The notes: generated by a model not told the origin, from the letters alone. Shown: positions 33,036-43,678, counted from the stretch's first letter. The stretch is DNA of 64,000 bases from Adiantum capillus-veneris (GCA_014529385.2 CM043949.1:147851850-147915849), one strand, 5' to 3'. Numbers and translations are program-made.

Positions 33036-35296
33036 GCCTGACAGAGAATGTACCGATGACATCTACGGTTAGCGCAGTGCCACTACCTAGTGTCGTAGTA
33101 CCTAATATGGGGCCTCGACCATATGTGCCTCTAGCCCCTTATGCACACATGGCCCCCACACCTCCAATTGTACCACTTGCTTATGCTCCTCGAGTGCCGC
33201 TCCCTAGCCCTTATCCGAGTGGACCTATGCCCGGTTATGTTCCATATCCTGCATCATCCACACATATGCCAAGACCGGTACCCGTTCCTCTCCCACATAT
33301 GATTCCAAGAGTACCTCCACCGGCCCTGCCTCCTCACATAGGTGACTTGGCAGCGTTTGCTCAAACCATAGGTCGATCTATCGCGGAAAATATGCATCAT
33401 GCATCTGATAGAGAGCCTAGAAGTAAGGCAGTACAAATTGCCAAACTCACGCAAAAATTCAATGGGGACGAAGATGCTAGGAAACACATTGAAGTGTTTG
33501 AACAAGTATGTGATTCCTTAGGGGAACGCAACGAACTACATAAGTGCAATGCCTTAAGCTTGACATTAAGTGGGAAGGCTGGAGATTGGTATAGGACCCT
33601 AAGGGTGGACGAGAAAACAATCTACCCTACCCTTCGAAGGTTGTTTCTAAAGGAGTACATACGAGAAGGTGTGCTTTGGGGTGTAGCATCTCAGCTACAG
33701 AAGGCCGAACGTAAGGAAGGAGAGTCAGTAAGGGACTTCATTAGTCGTCTAAAGCACTTAAACTCTCGTTGCCCTGTAAATGAGCGCTTCAACAATAACC
33801 AACTGCTTGATCGATTCATTCGAGGGTTGAGGAATGAAGGAATCTATAATGGACTAGTGATTAGAGGTATCACAACCTGGGAAGATGTCACTGCCAATGC
33901 AATCCAATTAGAGGACAACTTGATGATAGCAGGCATGAGGGTGTCTACTGACACGAGATCCACTAGCTCACAAGCCATTGAGTATGAACCCATGACTGCA
34001 AAGCCCATTGCCAATGAGCCAAAGGTATTTGAGACATTCTTGACAGACCTCACCAAGGCAATCCAAGAGTCTCTTAAGGATAATCGACCCCCTCAAAATA
34101 GTCACATGTATCCAAGAAGGGAGCAACAATGGTGTTCCATTTGCTTAGGTCCACATAGCACTAGTGAGTGCCCTACGTTTAGAGTAAAATTTAATGGAAC
34201 TTGCAACGCATGTGGTAGGTATGGTCACCAAGCTAAGGATTGTTTAATGATCAAACGTATGATGGCAAATAGACCACCTGTAGCCTGGACGGATGCGCCT
34301 CGAGCTCCTGTATTGATGCCTACTCCACCTGTTGAGCAACTACCGCAACACATGGTCCCTAGACCTCAAAATGTTGTACAAGCTACACCGTTACCACCTC
34401 CTGTGCTAGGACCGCAGCCCCCGCATCCAAGAGTCGCCCCTATGAACCAAGTGGGTTGCGAGCCATCAAATGCTTATCCAGATAGCTGTGAGGAGGAAAT
34501 AGACACTAGTATTGCCTACGGACTTGATACATTGGAAGAATGTCCTATATACTACATGGAAGATTGTTGGGGACAAGTCAAGCCGGTTTATCAAGCTGCT
34601 GCTCTCGCATCCAGAGGTCAAAATATCAACACCCAGGCTAGGAGGCCACCTCTTCAATGCTACGAGTGTGGTGGACCACATCGAGTAGCGGAGTGCCCTA
34701 TTAGACTGCAAAAGAATGCTGCACACATGCAAATGAATCAAGGGAGCACGTCTGCAATGCCAATACTCACATGTAATCGTTGTGGCATAGATCACTTGAT
34801 TGCCCAATGCCCCTATAACCCAAATGCGCCTAAAATCACACCCCTGAATTTGGTCGAAATTGCTAGTGTGACGTCACCAATACCACCCGTCGCACCCGCT
34901 TATGCGATTACACGGTCCATGCTTCAAGGGCCAAGACATATCCTCGAAGAGAGAGATACCGCGTCAGTTATCCAAGCAAAGAAAAAGAAGACACGAAGGA
35001 AGAAGTCGCAGAATACGGAAAATTCAAAGCCAAGTTCCAAAACAAACATAGGAACAGGAGATGACCCCGTGTATATGAATGACCTCGAGGATGATTCAGA
35101 TTCAGTCGAGACAATGGAGACTAGAACCAATACCACAAAGGGAAAGACCGACAAAGAAAACCGTAACATGGAACCAAATGAAAACCGAATGAGAGAAAAC
35201 CATAAAGAGCCTCTGAAAACACCACAAGTGTTTCCAAATCCAATCCACGACCCCCAAGATAAATCGCAGGGGCAAAAAGGGAAGAATCGTAAATAG
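32969..35296 (+). CDS. ORF2 of the young element: Gag capsid and zinc knuckles
   Basis: A Pro-rich N-terminal stretch (33090-33350) is followed by a retrotransposon Gag capsid domain: KLTQKFNGDEDARKHIEVFE, LTLSGKAGDWYRTL, FLKEYI, EGESVRDFISRLKHLNSRCP. Four zinc knuckles follow: CSICLGPHSTSEC and CNACGRYGHQAKDC (34135-34250), CYECGGPHRVAEC (about 34660) and CNRCGIDHLIAQC (about 34770). Three have Cx2Cx3Hx4C spacing, one residue shorter than the classic knuckle. A basic Lys-rich tail ends at TAG (35294-35296). It would form the particle that packages element RNA. No in-frame ATG marks the overlap, which supports entry by frameshift or initiation further in. Confidence 0.85.
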   Translation, partial: KFSFPNLAQPSIKENTVLTPGISLTENVPMTSTVSAVPLPSVVVPNMGPRPYVPLAPYAHMAPTPPIVPLAYAPRVPLPSPYPSGPMPGYVPYPASSTHMPRPVPVPLPHMIPRVPPPALPPHIGDLAAFAQTIGRSIAENMHHASDREPRSKAVQIAKLTQKFNGDEDARKHIEVFEQVCDSLGERNELHKCNALSLTLSGKAGDWYRTLRVDEKTIYPTLRRLFLKEYIREGVLWGVASQLQKAERKEGESVRDFISRLKHLNSRCPVNERFNNNQLLDRFIRGLRNEGIYNGLVIRGITTWEDVTANAIQLEDNLMIAGMRVSTDTRSTSSQAIEYEPMTAKPIANEPKVFETFLTDLTKAIQESLKDNRPPQNSHMYPRREQQWCSICLGPHSTSECPTFRVKFNGTCNACGRYGHQAKDCLMIKRMMANRPPVAWTDAPRAPVLMPTPPVEQLPQHMVPRPQNVVQATPLPPPVLGPQPPHPRVAPMNQVGCEPSNAYPDSCEEEIDTSIAYGLDTLEECPIYYMEDCWGQVKPVYQAAALASRGQNINTQARRPPLQCYECGGPHRVAECPIRLQKNAAHMQMNQGSTSAMPILTCNRCGIDHLIAQCPYNPNAPKITPLNLVEIASVTSPIPPVAPAYAITRSMLQGPRHILEERDTASVIQAKKKKTRRKKSQNTENSKPSSKTNIGTGDDPVYMNDLEDDSDSVETMETRTNTTKGKTDKENRNMEPNENRMRENHKEPLKTPQVFPNPIHDPQDKSQGQKGKNRK

Positions 35297-35641
35297 AAGA
35301 TTGGGACGTACCCAAACCCTGTAGACGAGATTAAGCAGGTGAAACATCTAAGAGGTTTAGTGGAGGAGACTCAAAGGAAACTAGAACCAGAACCCATGCA
35401 TGTAAAAATTCATGACACAGTGTTTCCCACGCAAGTTCATCCACCCCACATGAACCATAGACCGTTAGCCATATCTAGTATCATCCAAGAAGGGAGTGAG
35501 GACAGGACATCAGAAAGTGAGCATACACCCTTCTTGTTGGAAAGGATGTTTAACGAAGGAATACCTGATCCCATTGAGGAATATGAGATTCCATCCTCAC
35601 CAGTTCCTAGTCAGGACCTACACCCTGCAAAACGCCAATGA
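35297..35641 (+). CDS. ORF3 of the young element (continuation after TAG)
   Basis: In the same frame as ORF2 and separated from it only by TAG, 114 codons run to TGA 35639-35641. The text (VKHLRGLVEETQRKLEPEP, SSIIQEGSEDRTSESEHTPF, FNEGIPDPIEEYEIPSSP) looks like an ordinary acidic linker between Gag and protease. It overlaps the ORF4 ATG as ATGA. I see no domain. Readthrough of TAG, or an internal start at a later codon, would be needed to express it. A simple nonsense mutation is the plain alternative. Confidence 0.6.
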   Translation, partial: KIGTYPNPVDEIKQVKHLRGLVEETQRKLEPEPMHVKIHDTVFPTQVHPPHMNHRPLAISSIIQEGSEDRTSESEHTPFLLERMFNEGIPDPIEEYEIPSSPVPSQDLHPAKRQ

Positions 35642-37257
35642 ATGTTGCCAAACTAGTGGACTTCATGTCTTCTGAGGTCCGAACCACGATCATAGCAAAG
35701 CTGTATGGAGATCCTGAGTTATTCCTTGCACTTCGAGCATTCCTTAATGGAGAGCTACGAACGGGATTACCGCAGTTTGCGCAACCAAATAGGCCTGACT
35801 CGATTATGATTGATGAGGAAAATCATGTGCAATCACTTGACTTAGATGGACACGAGTCTGTGATCGAGGTACCCATTAACGAATTAGGGCAGTATTTTGA
35901 AGGCGACGAGTCTAATGTGACCCTACCCATCACTACCAAGGGATTAACTATAAAGGGAATTCTTGATGGTGGTGCGGGAGTTAGCATCGTTACAAAAGAT
36001 TGTTGGGAATCCATGGGAAAACCCCGCCTCAGTGTTACTAACATTGTGGTAAAGATGGCAAATGGTACCATAGCCAAACCTATGGGGATGCTCAAGGATC
36101 TTAAGATCAAAGTTCTAGGATACAAGGTGCGACATACGTTCATTGTAATGGATTTCTCTAAACACCTTATGTCATATGAAATGATTTTAGGACGACCATT
36201 CATGAGGGAAGCACAAATGGTTCACGATTGGTCTAAAAATCATGTCTATTTGCAATTCCAAGACTCTGTCCTTAGAGTGGATTTGGTGACTGGTAAGGTA
36301 CACCCCTTAGGGAGTAAAACCATTATTGATCATCGCTCTGACACCACAGTTCACTCGGCCCCACTACAATATTGTTACACTTGTAAGAAGGATACAGACA
36401 TTGGCCAAGATTCTCCTTATATGGATATCCTACCTGGGATGACTGAATCAGACAATGTGGATTGGGTCCACCTAGCATCAACCATAGACACTTGGGGAAA
36501 TAGGGGGACGACCTGGGTAACACCTGAGGGGGATGAAATGCCTATACCCTTAAATATGCTACAAGCAATGCATATCGCTTCTGACAAGACTCATCCTAAT
36601 GTAACGAAGAAAACATACAAGTGGGTCCCTAAAGCTTCTTTAGTGACCATACCTAGTACTAAAAAACAGAAGCCTTGTAAGAAACGTACCACTCACTCCA
36701 AGAAATGTAAAGAAACGCTATGTTGGATCCCTAAACGACTATTGGAAGCCCAAGGCTACTATCAAGGAAATGATCAAATCTGGGTGCCAAAACGTAGATT
36801 GTACTCTTACCTATCACCTGACCCAAGTGAGCCCAATCCCGTAGTTCCAAAACGAATCAATGATCGTGGAAAGGAAAAAATCACAGAATGCTACACACCC
36901 GCTCCCGAGCTAGTTTGGGTACCAAAGAAAGAACGATTTGTTCCACCTAGCTCAAGAAGGGGAGAGTCCCATGAAGATTCTAGCTCATCATGTAATACAT
37001 CCATAGAGGTAAAAGCTTCTACACAGCCTCCATCTATAGTAGTGGACCTCCATGAAGCTACAAAAGAATCCACACCTCCCAGTGTTCAAGAATCACCTAA
37101 TGAACCACTTCAAGTTCAATCCTGGGAGAGTACCTTACCACCCTTGCAACTTGACGAGGCACCTAGGGTAATAGCAAACTACTGGCAAAAATCCTCACCT
37201 ATTACCAACTGGAACAATTGGTTTCAAAGGGTGACAAGCTCATTTCAAACGGTATGA
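35638..37257 (+). CDS. ORF4 of the young element: aspartic protease and W-x-P-K repeat tail
   Basis: 539 codons from ATG 35638. A retropepsin-like domain lies at about residues 97-200. GILDGGAGVSIVTKDCW carries the active-site Asp as DGG instead of DSG/DTG. VKMANGTIAKPMG forms the flap region and EMILGRPFM the second conserved hydrophobic-Gly motif. The C-terminal half has repeated Trp-Val/Ile-Pro-Lys units (YKWVPKASL, LCWIPKRLL, QIWVPKRRL, LVWVPKKERF, plus NPVVPKRI). The frame ends at TGA 37255-37257 with no RT after it. Probable role: maturation of the Gag proteins. The function of the repeat tail is unknown. Confidence 0.82.
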   Translation: MNVAKLVDFMSSEVRTTIIAKLYGDPELFLALRAFLNGELRTGLPQFAQPNRPDSIMIDEENHVQSLDLDGHESVIEVPINELGQYFEGDESNVTLPITTKGLTIKGILDGGAGVSIVTKDCWESMGKPRLSVTNIVVKMANGTIAKPMGMLKDLKIKVLGYKVRHTFIVMDFSKHLMSYEMILGRPFMREAQMVHDWSKNHVYLQFQDSVLRVDLVTGKVHPLGSKTIIDHRSDTTVHSAPLQYCYTCKKDTDIGQDSPYMDILPGMTESDNVDWVHLASTIDTWGNRGTTWVTPEGDEMPIPLNMLQAMHIASDKTHPNVTKKTYKWVPKASLVTIPSTKKQKPCKKRTTHSKKCKETLCWIPKRLLEAQGYYQGNDQIWVPKRRLYSYLSPDPSEPNPVVPKRINDRGKEKITECYTPAPELVWVPKKERFVPPSSRRGESHEDSSSSCNTSIEVKASTQPPSIVVDLHEATKESTPPSVQESPNEPLQVQSWESTLPPLQLDEAPRVIANYWQKSSPITNWNNWFQRVTSSFQTV

Positions 37258-38890
37258 TCTACCCAAGGAAGGGGGGAGTGTTTGCTGACTGTCATCATTC
37301 ACTTGCTTCCCTCTCAACCTTTTTCCCTGACCTCTCAATTCCGATCTTAGGGAATGTACATATAAAGCTTTATACTCACAAAAAAAACAAAAAATAAAGA
37401 GCAAGAGCAATTAGCAAACGAGTATGCACAATAAAAGTCAAAAAATTGACTCAGACCTACGCATGTCACATTTGGTACAGTGAAACAGAAACCTATGCCA
37501 TAAAACACCTTTGATCCTCATCACTTGAGTGATGTAGGGTAAGTAAGATTAGTACGATAGGAGTGTTTCTGTTTTAGAGTTGAGTGATTAGCAAAGATCT
37601 CTTTTCCCACTGATGTGCCTCCTGGAGGTATTCCTTTTGTTTCCTAGTGTGTACAGGAGCGTGTTGCTATTGATAGGATTTGGACCTTCATGGAACCTTT
37701 CTCTCGTTCACACTTCATATCAAGCGCGACCATCAACACAAACAGGTGTTTCTTGTCCATTAGCATTGCCCTTATCTTTTTTGCATCCATGTTTGTCTGC
37801 TTTGATTGTGATTGGTAGCATACTATTCAGCGCATTGGCTTAGTATCCAACATTTAATTCAATGCAATCTTTTGTCATAATCACTTGTTTAGGTGTGAAA
37901 ATCAAGCAGTCCGACTAAGCTAGTTTGACCAAGCTAGGTATTAGAAATCTTCTCTTAATACCATGGGGAATGCCTTCCTAATAAGCAATGGTTACTTAGG
38001 TTCTTAATCCGATTTAGGCAGCATTGTATGAAATGTACTAGGGCTTTCTAGTGGGCTTAACCCTATCGACCTTTAGCTTAAGTATTATAAAGGGAGTTTA
38101 CTAATGTGATGAGCCTAGGGAGGGTAACAGTGTTATATGGCCCCCCAAAGTTACAAAATTAAAATGATGAAAATGAACAAACAAAAAATCAAAGTGCCAC
38201 AATGTAAAATTTTAAGCTGGAAGAGAAATCTCAGCTTGATTTGGTACTTCACTCACATGTATTGCCTATGGTACTAGAGCCCTAGAGGTTCCCAGTGTGG
38301 GCGCTTTTCCTTGAAAAGCAAAAAACCCAAGGCATACAAAATAAGCACACACATCATAATTGAATCACTGTGAAAAGACCTTGGGGGGTCAAAGAAAAAG
38401 TAATCAGCCAAGCGATGATTTCATGAGAAATTCCTTTTATGGTAGCTTAACTACAAGGTTTTTTAGATATAGCCTCTAGTCAGCCCTTGAACATGAATAC
38501 TTGGCTCTCGCAATTAAACAACTTAATTGACCACAGAAAATTAAGAAGCTTACCCATGGTATTAATATTCGATCTCTAGTGCTTTTTGACCGTCAAATTA
38601 GCAACCCCAAACTTGTTTAATTTTCTACCTTTACATCTGTTTATGCATTTGATTACATTGCAATTTAATGTTCATTGCTAACAAATTGTTTGAAATTCTT
38701 TGACCAATCAATGTGTCTACCTAAAACTGCATATGCTTTTTAAGAGAATGCAATTACTGTGCCAATGTTGTTTGATTTTGCAGTGACTGAAGAAGGCTAA
38801 GGACATTCATCTCAAATGCTCTTCCACCTCGACGATCCAGCTTCAACTCAATAGCTTCCGAGGACGGAATCTACATCAGGAAGGGGGGCA
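37258..38890 (+). other. Non-coding 3' region of the young element
   Basis: 1.6 kb without a supportable gene. A purine tract (AAGGAAGGGGGGAG) at 37264-37277 is directly followed by TGTTTGCTGACTGTC, resembling a tract/LTR junction. The tract that abuts the real 3' LTR (AGGAAGGGGGGCA) is at 38878-38890. Confidence 0.7.
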
Positions 38891-39467
38891 TGTTAACCCT
38901 CATGGCACACGGACACCCATCACCTACGATGGACGCGTATTATGTATTTGGTAGAGTCAGGTACCGGGCTTGTCGGTCCAATAGGGAAAGGTAGAGTGAT
39001 CGCCGATGAGAGGCGCACTTTAACTTGGACATTCAAGGGATTAGTTGGTTAAGCATGGGCGCCCAAGTGTGAATGGGGTGAGCTCCTATAAAAGCCAACT
39101 AAACCTAATTTTTACTCATTCTCTCATTTGTGCAATTGAAGAGTGCTCTTGCTCCATCTCCATCTTCTTCTTCTTCTTCACCTCCTTGTGTGTGTGTGTG
39201 TGAGAGAGAGAGAGAGGGAGAGTGTGTGTGCGATCGAGCATTACGAAGGCACGACGGCGGCGAAGCGGTTGAGCGCGGCACGACTGCAGCTTCTTCTTCA
39301 TCGCGGCGAGGAATCCACCACGAAGGCGAGCGTAGAGCGGTGAGTGACACACCCTTTGTTTTCTTGAGCTTGCTAGTTTAGGCTTGTTGTGTGCTTGGAG
39401 CCGTTTGTGGCTCGCATACGGTGTATTGGCAAGTCCCTTGCTTCGACAGTGCGGCAAGGAGCGCACA
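38891..39467 (+). repeat. 3' LTR of the young gag/protease element
   Basis: 577 bp, nearly identical to 30500-31076. TATAAAAG at 39087-39094. Followed by the target duplication ACAGC. Confidence 0.95.
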
Positions 39468-39509
39468 ACAGCTATCAAGAATTTTTTTGAAAAATTGCAG
39501 GTACTAGAA

Positions 39510-40606
39510 AATACTACCCATCAAGTAAGATCAAAACGGCACCAAAGCATATGCCAAACAGCCAAAAAGATGCGTGTGTGCACATGATGGCCTCAAGCCA
39601 AAAAGAATGCGGAAAAGCTTGACTTTTGACCATACATCGTGCCATTTCCATAAATGACCTGTTTTTCCTCTCAGCTACATCATTTTGCTAAGGCGTATAT
39701 GCATTGTACATTGGTGTTTTTTAAAAAAAAGATACCAATTACGCGCTTTGAATTTATAAGAGATAAGAAAAATTATATCTGATCACCCATGGAAGGGGTA
39801 AAGAGTTAGATACTCCCTTGACTAGCCAGCAATGCATTAGATTCATGAGACATATACTCCCACCCTCGATCGGAACGGAGGGTGCCCATAGTACATTTTG
39901 AGACATTTTCAGCCATAGCCAGAAATTGTTTCAAGCACATATAAACTTTGGACTTTGCTTTAATAGGAAATAACCATGCATGCCTGGAGTAATCATCAAT
40001 GAAAGTCATGAAGTACAACTAATTGTCCAAGGACGGAGTTTGCATGGGCCCACAAACATCACTATGCACAAGCTGCAAGCTGCATGTGGCCCTAAACGAA
40101 CCATCCTTTGGAAACTTCATATGCTGCATCTTACCCGTAAAACAGCCTTCACAAAACATGTTCCACGGGTGCTTCAAGAGGCAGCAAAGAAGCAATCATA
40201 TTAGATTTTTGCAAACGCAACAAACTGGCAAAATTCGTATGCCCAAAATGTGCATGCCACAGTTTTGCATCTGAAACAACCCTTGAATCTGCAACTGCGT
40301 TTGCAAAATTTTGTCCACACTTGTCATACAAAGCGATCTTATACAACCCATGGCACAAAAGGCTAGATGCAATAATTTCATCACCAAAACTAAGATCATG
40401 AACTGTACATTTGTCATTCACAAATTTGACTACAAGTCCAAGTCTAGCAAGTGCGGATACAGACAAAAGATTCTTCTTGATCCCAGGTACATAAAGTGCA
40501 TCAACAAGTGTGAAAGAAGTGCCATTTTTAGCAATAAGCACAATCTCTCCAACTCCTTGAACAATTGGATAAGAGGCATTGTTGGCACAACTGACAGAAT
40601 TCCGAA
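39510..40606 (-). pseudogene. copia-alpha pre-integrase and integrase fragment
   Basis: On the minus strand: VQGVGEIVLI, DALYVPGIKKNLLSVSALAR (Gag/pre-integrase region), LWHAHFGHTNF with CEGCFTGKM (HHCC zinc site), LVHSDVCGPM (first Asp), TFIDDYSRHAW, LRSDRGWEY (second Asp), and in a shifted frame NDVAERKNR (catalytic Glu region). Downstream, the frame jumps to LFGCLAYALVPF, so an internal part is deleted. RT and RNase H are absent. The upstream side is broken by LTR-gamma at 40607. It belongs to the same copia whose gag start is at 42210 and whose 5' LTR is at 53855-54079. Confidence 0.85.
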
Positions 40607-42058
40607 TGAGTGGCATAAAATGGTAACCATCTTTTTGCAACATTTTTCAACCTACTCAACGTCCTCTTCCTCATATGTGTATATATTTTTCTACGCTATT
40701 AAGTTATCTAGAGTAAATTCCCCCTCTTCGTTTAACCTTTGTGGCGACACATACATTGTACTCTTCCCAAAAATGTCACCTTAGTCATATATTTATATTA
40801 CCACCCTTTTCTTTTTTGCTTTGTAAATAAAAGTAAGCATACAATAATCAACTATCTACCCCCGAACTTTCTTACCTCTTGTGAATTAGCAGTAGAAAAA
40901 TAATATATCCATCTTCCATTCCATATAGATAAATTACCATGGAAAATCAACTCTCCACTTGTCTTTACCAAAGATTATGGTCCATCTCTACAAGTCTTCT
41001 ATGCCCCCTACATAGGTGGCCCAATATCTCTTAAGAATATACATATAGTTTTTCTCCTTTCAAAAAGACTCAAATTGTATATTCTTTTCACAAGAAAATA
41101 ATATTGGGCCCTCCTCTATTTTTTTAAGCATCATACCCTTTTGAAAAAGCATGATTCCCCTTGGATGCATATAAGCAAAGGGCCCATACAAGAAGACTTG
41201 GAAGCAAAAGGTTCCCTAGCCTAGTGTGGACCTTCCAAACCGAATTCCTTGGTGCATGGGCATGAAGAATAGTCCAAATTCATATCAAACATGTTGAGAA
41301 GGTCAAATTTTCCTTTTGAAGCATGTCATTCCGAGCTACAGGTAAAAAGTTATGGTCAAAATAGTGTAAATCTGTCAGATTCGCAGCAAAAGGGAACTGT
41401 AAATCAAGTAAATCAAGAGGGTGAGATCTTATTTTTCCCCTACTCATCTTCTAGAAGAGCAACGAGTGTTCAAGGTCACTTGCATGTGATGGGACCAACC
41501 TAAAGATGCTTTCTAAATGCCAAGACAGACAAGTGGAGATACCCCGCAAGAGCCACCCGTAGGGCCTCATGGTGGGGCCCACCTACATTATGCACCCCTA
41601 TGGAGCCTTCACGGTCTAAAATGATATTTTTGGTGAATAAATAGTCCCTTTTATGTCCAATATTCAATGAGTGGTCAAAGGACACTTAATTAGGGCTAAT
41701 CACTCACCCTAATTAAGTGTAGCATAATCCCACTCCTACACAACTATAAATAGCCCCCCTTGGAGAGACTCAAGGACACACACCTATATCTTCAACTTCA
41801 TGTTTTTTCTTGATCAATAGTAGAGAAAACCCCAACTCTCCCTCTTTCACATCCTCCCTCCTAACCCTCCTCTTTGGAGGAAGTGCAACTCTATCCTCCA
41901 CTCTTTCTATTCTACAATCTCTTACTCCATCAACCCAATAAATCATTTGTAGCACCTCAATAACTTGTAAATACATCATGTTAGTGATCATTAAATCATC
42001 TTCAAAACTTTCAAGTGTCGCAATTTGTGATGGTTAGCCAGCGTCTGTCCTCCCCTTA
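40607..42058 (+). repeat. LTR-gamma, right-truncated copy inside copia-alpha
   Basis: This starts TGAGTGGCATAAAATGG. Through 42058 it is closely related to the reverse complement of 48211-49664. TATAAATAG lies at 41745-41753, which sets the LTR orientation as plus. About 600 bp of its 3' end, together with copia gag/protease sequence, is missing, so one deletion probably removed both. Confidence 0.85.
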
Positions 42059-42210
42059 CCAAGACATACATCAATGCCCTACACAATATTCTAGAGACAA
42101 TTTGACACAAGAACATGTTGCATCATGTAATCCCACATAGGGTAATTGTTCCCATCGAACCTATCCTTGACAACAAACATCTTGAACACATCTGTGTTGT
42201 TGATAGCCAT
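42059..42210 (-). pseudogene. copia-alpha gag N-terminus
   Basis: ATG 42210 on the minus strand opens MAINNTDVFKMFVVKDRF, then DGNNYPMWDYMMQHVLVS, the usual copia gag start. In-frame TAGs follow, and the sequence is cut at 42058 by LTR-gamma. The leader upstream (42211-42276) continues at 53554 beyond gypsy-2. Confidence 0.8.
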
Positions 42211-43430
42211 GGAAAATGTACGCACCTGATGTGAAAACTGCCTGAAATGAGGAGAAACTGAGTGAGATCAACACGTTGTAGTGCCGTGGCACGTCCATGG
42301 TGGGAACGGAAGCTAAGCCCTACAATATTATGGGTTTTATGTGTATACCTTAAGTGTGCATAAGTGTATTATGGGTTTTATGTGTACACCTTAAGTGTGC
42401 ATAAGTATATGCATTTTCAATTTAGCATGCAAAAAGCTAGTCGAAGTCGGATGTGTCACTCTTGTTGGGAATGGGCTTCGAACCCGGGCTTCTCTGTGAA
42501 CCTCTTTTTGGAGACATGATGAAAAGATCCTATAAAACATACCTCCTATCTACTAGGCATGCTAGGTGGCATATGACATATATAGCATGACCAAAAGTGG
42601 CCTTAGTCATAGTCTACCCCATGAGGTGTCATTCTACACATAGTAGGTGCACTTTGGAGTGATTATGGACCTAGAAAATTCTCTTAGAAAAGTGGTTACG
42701 AGTTTGTTTGATATTATCCATGATGTATGCCAAGCTCTCTATCAACTTTTTATAAAGCTACTCTTGGAGGCTTATGGAGGCAAGGAGAAGATATCTGGAG
42801 AAAAATCTAGAAGAACCTCTACATATTTCTTGAAGAGAAAGATCTAGAAGAACTTCTAGATATTTCTTGAAGAGAAAGATCTAGAAACTTTGAAGATAGT
42901 TTCAAGATATTTTTGAAAAAGGAGACACTTGTCACACAAATCCCTTAGATATTTCTAAGCAAATATCTTCTTCAAGAGGCAACCTCACCTATAAATAGAG
43001 CCTCTTGCTCCTCACTTGGGCATTGAAGAAAACTATCAAGCAACCAAGCACTCAAGCAATCTCCATAATCAAGCCACTCTATCAAGCCATCACCCAACCT
43101 CCTAGCCATCTCCTTGAGGAAAAATTTCTCTCAATTTCAGCCCAACACATCTTGAGCTTGCTACTTCATGCCTCAAGCCTTCTATCTCCTCACTTGTAAT
43201 ACTCATACACTCTATGTAACCTTCTACCATCAATAAAGACGCATTGTTGGTGGCTTGCAAATGGTGTTGGGGACTACTACGCATCATCTACTTCATCAAG
43301 TTGGCTACAATATCACAAGTCTTGAGGTGTGCTTCACTTATTTTGATTAAGCTTGTGTGGGTCTTCGTGTGTTGATTGTCTCTCTTATCTCTTTCCTCCA
43401 TTGTTTGGACTTCTTTCTGAGCTTTCTTAG

Positions 43431-43649
43431 ATGAATAACCCCGATGGTGTAACTTTTCAACCCTTTCACTTTGTGCAACATATTCGAATTAACGTTTGTA
43501 TTAGCTGTAAAATCCACTTCCAACAGAGAATTGTGTTACTCTTTCGGCCGGAAAGACTGCAAGAAATTCTTCTTACTCCACGTCCTCTTATTTTGCCACT
43601 ACTAGACTACTCTAATTCTTTCGATGTGCACATATTTATTCTCCTCTAG
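43431..43649 (+). CDS. LTR small ORF A (gypsy-2 5' LTR), 72 codons
   Basis: Begins MNNPDGVTFQPFHFVQHIRI and continues ISCKIHFQQRIVLLF, PLILPLLDYSNSFDV to a stop at 43647-43649. It aligns with ORF B 248 bp downstream: shared S-x-K-[IL]-x-F-Q-R/Q, LF-x(3)-RL, P-[LF]-ILPL and a Y-x(2)-S-x-DV-x-IF ending. It is equally present in the 3' LTR and, truncated, in gypsy-1. There is no signal peptide by eye. The C-terminus is hydrophobic. No known family is recognised. It lies downstream of the LTR poly(A) signal, so in genomic RNA it occurs once, in the leader before gag. Confidence 0.75.
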   Translation: MNNPDGVTFQPFHFVQHIRINVCISCKIHFQQRIVLLFRPERLQEILLTPRPLILPLLDYSNSFDVHIFILL

Positions 43650-43678
43650 GGGTTGATTCTTGCTTTCTTAATATTACT

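Larger units (their letters stand above)
30500..39467 (+). mobile_element. Young pol-less gypsy-type element with gag and protease (TR-GAG-like)
   Basis: The element has two 577-bp LTRs differing only in GT/GA repeat lengths and one substitution that I can see, a 5-bp target duplication ACAGC (30495-30499 and 39468-39472), a primer site, four successive coding frames (32079-37257) and a purine tract before the 3' LTR. No RT, RNase H or integrase motif is present anywhere in its 8968 bp, so it must use enzymes of another element. Near-identical LTRs imply a recent insertion. Non-autonomous plant elements that keep gag are known as TR-GAGs. This one also keeps a protease domain. Confidence 0.92.

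Noticed and set aside
37613-37843. 76-codon frame in the non-coding 3' part of the young element
   Set aside because: Leucine/serine-rich, no motif, and no homologue in the window to test constraint.
42470-42490. tRNA T-arm/B-box-like sequence (GGTTCGAAGCC on the minus strand) in the gypsy-2 LTR
   Set aside because: No A box, anticodon stem or acceptor stem can be drawn around it. The same sequence in the 3' LTR has already changed (CTTCAAACCC).
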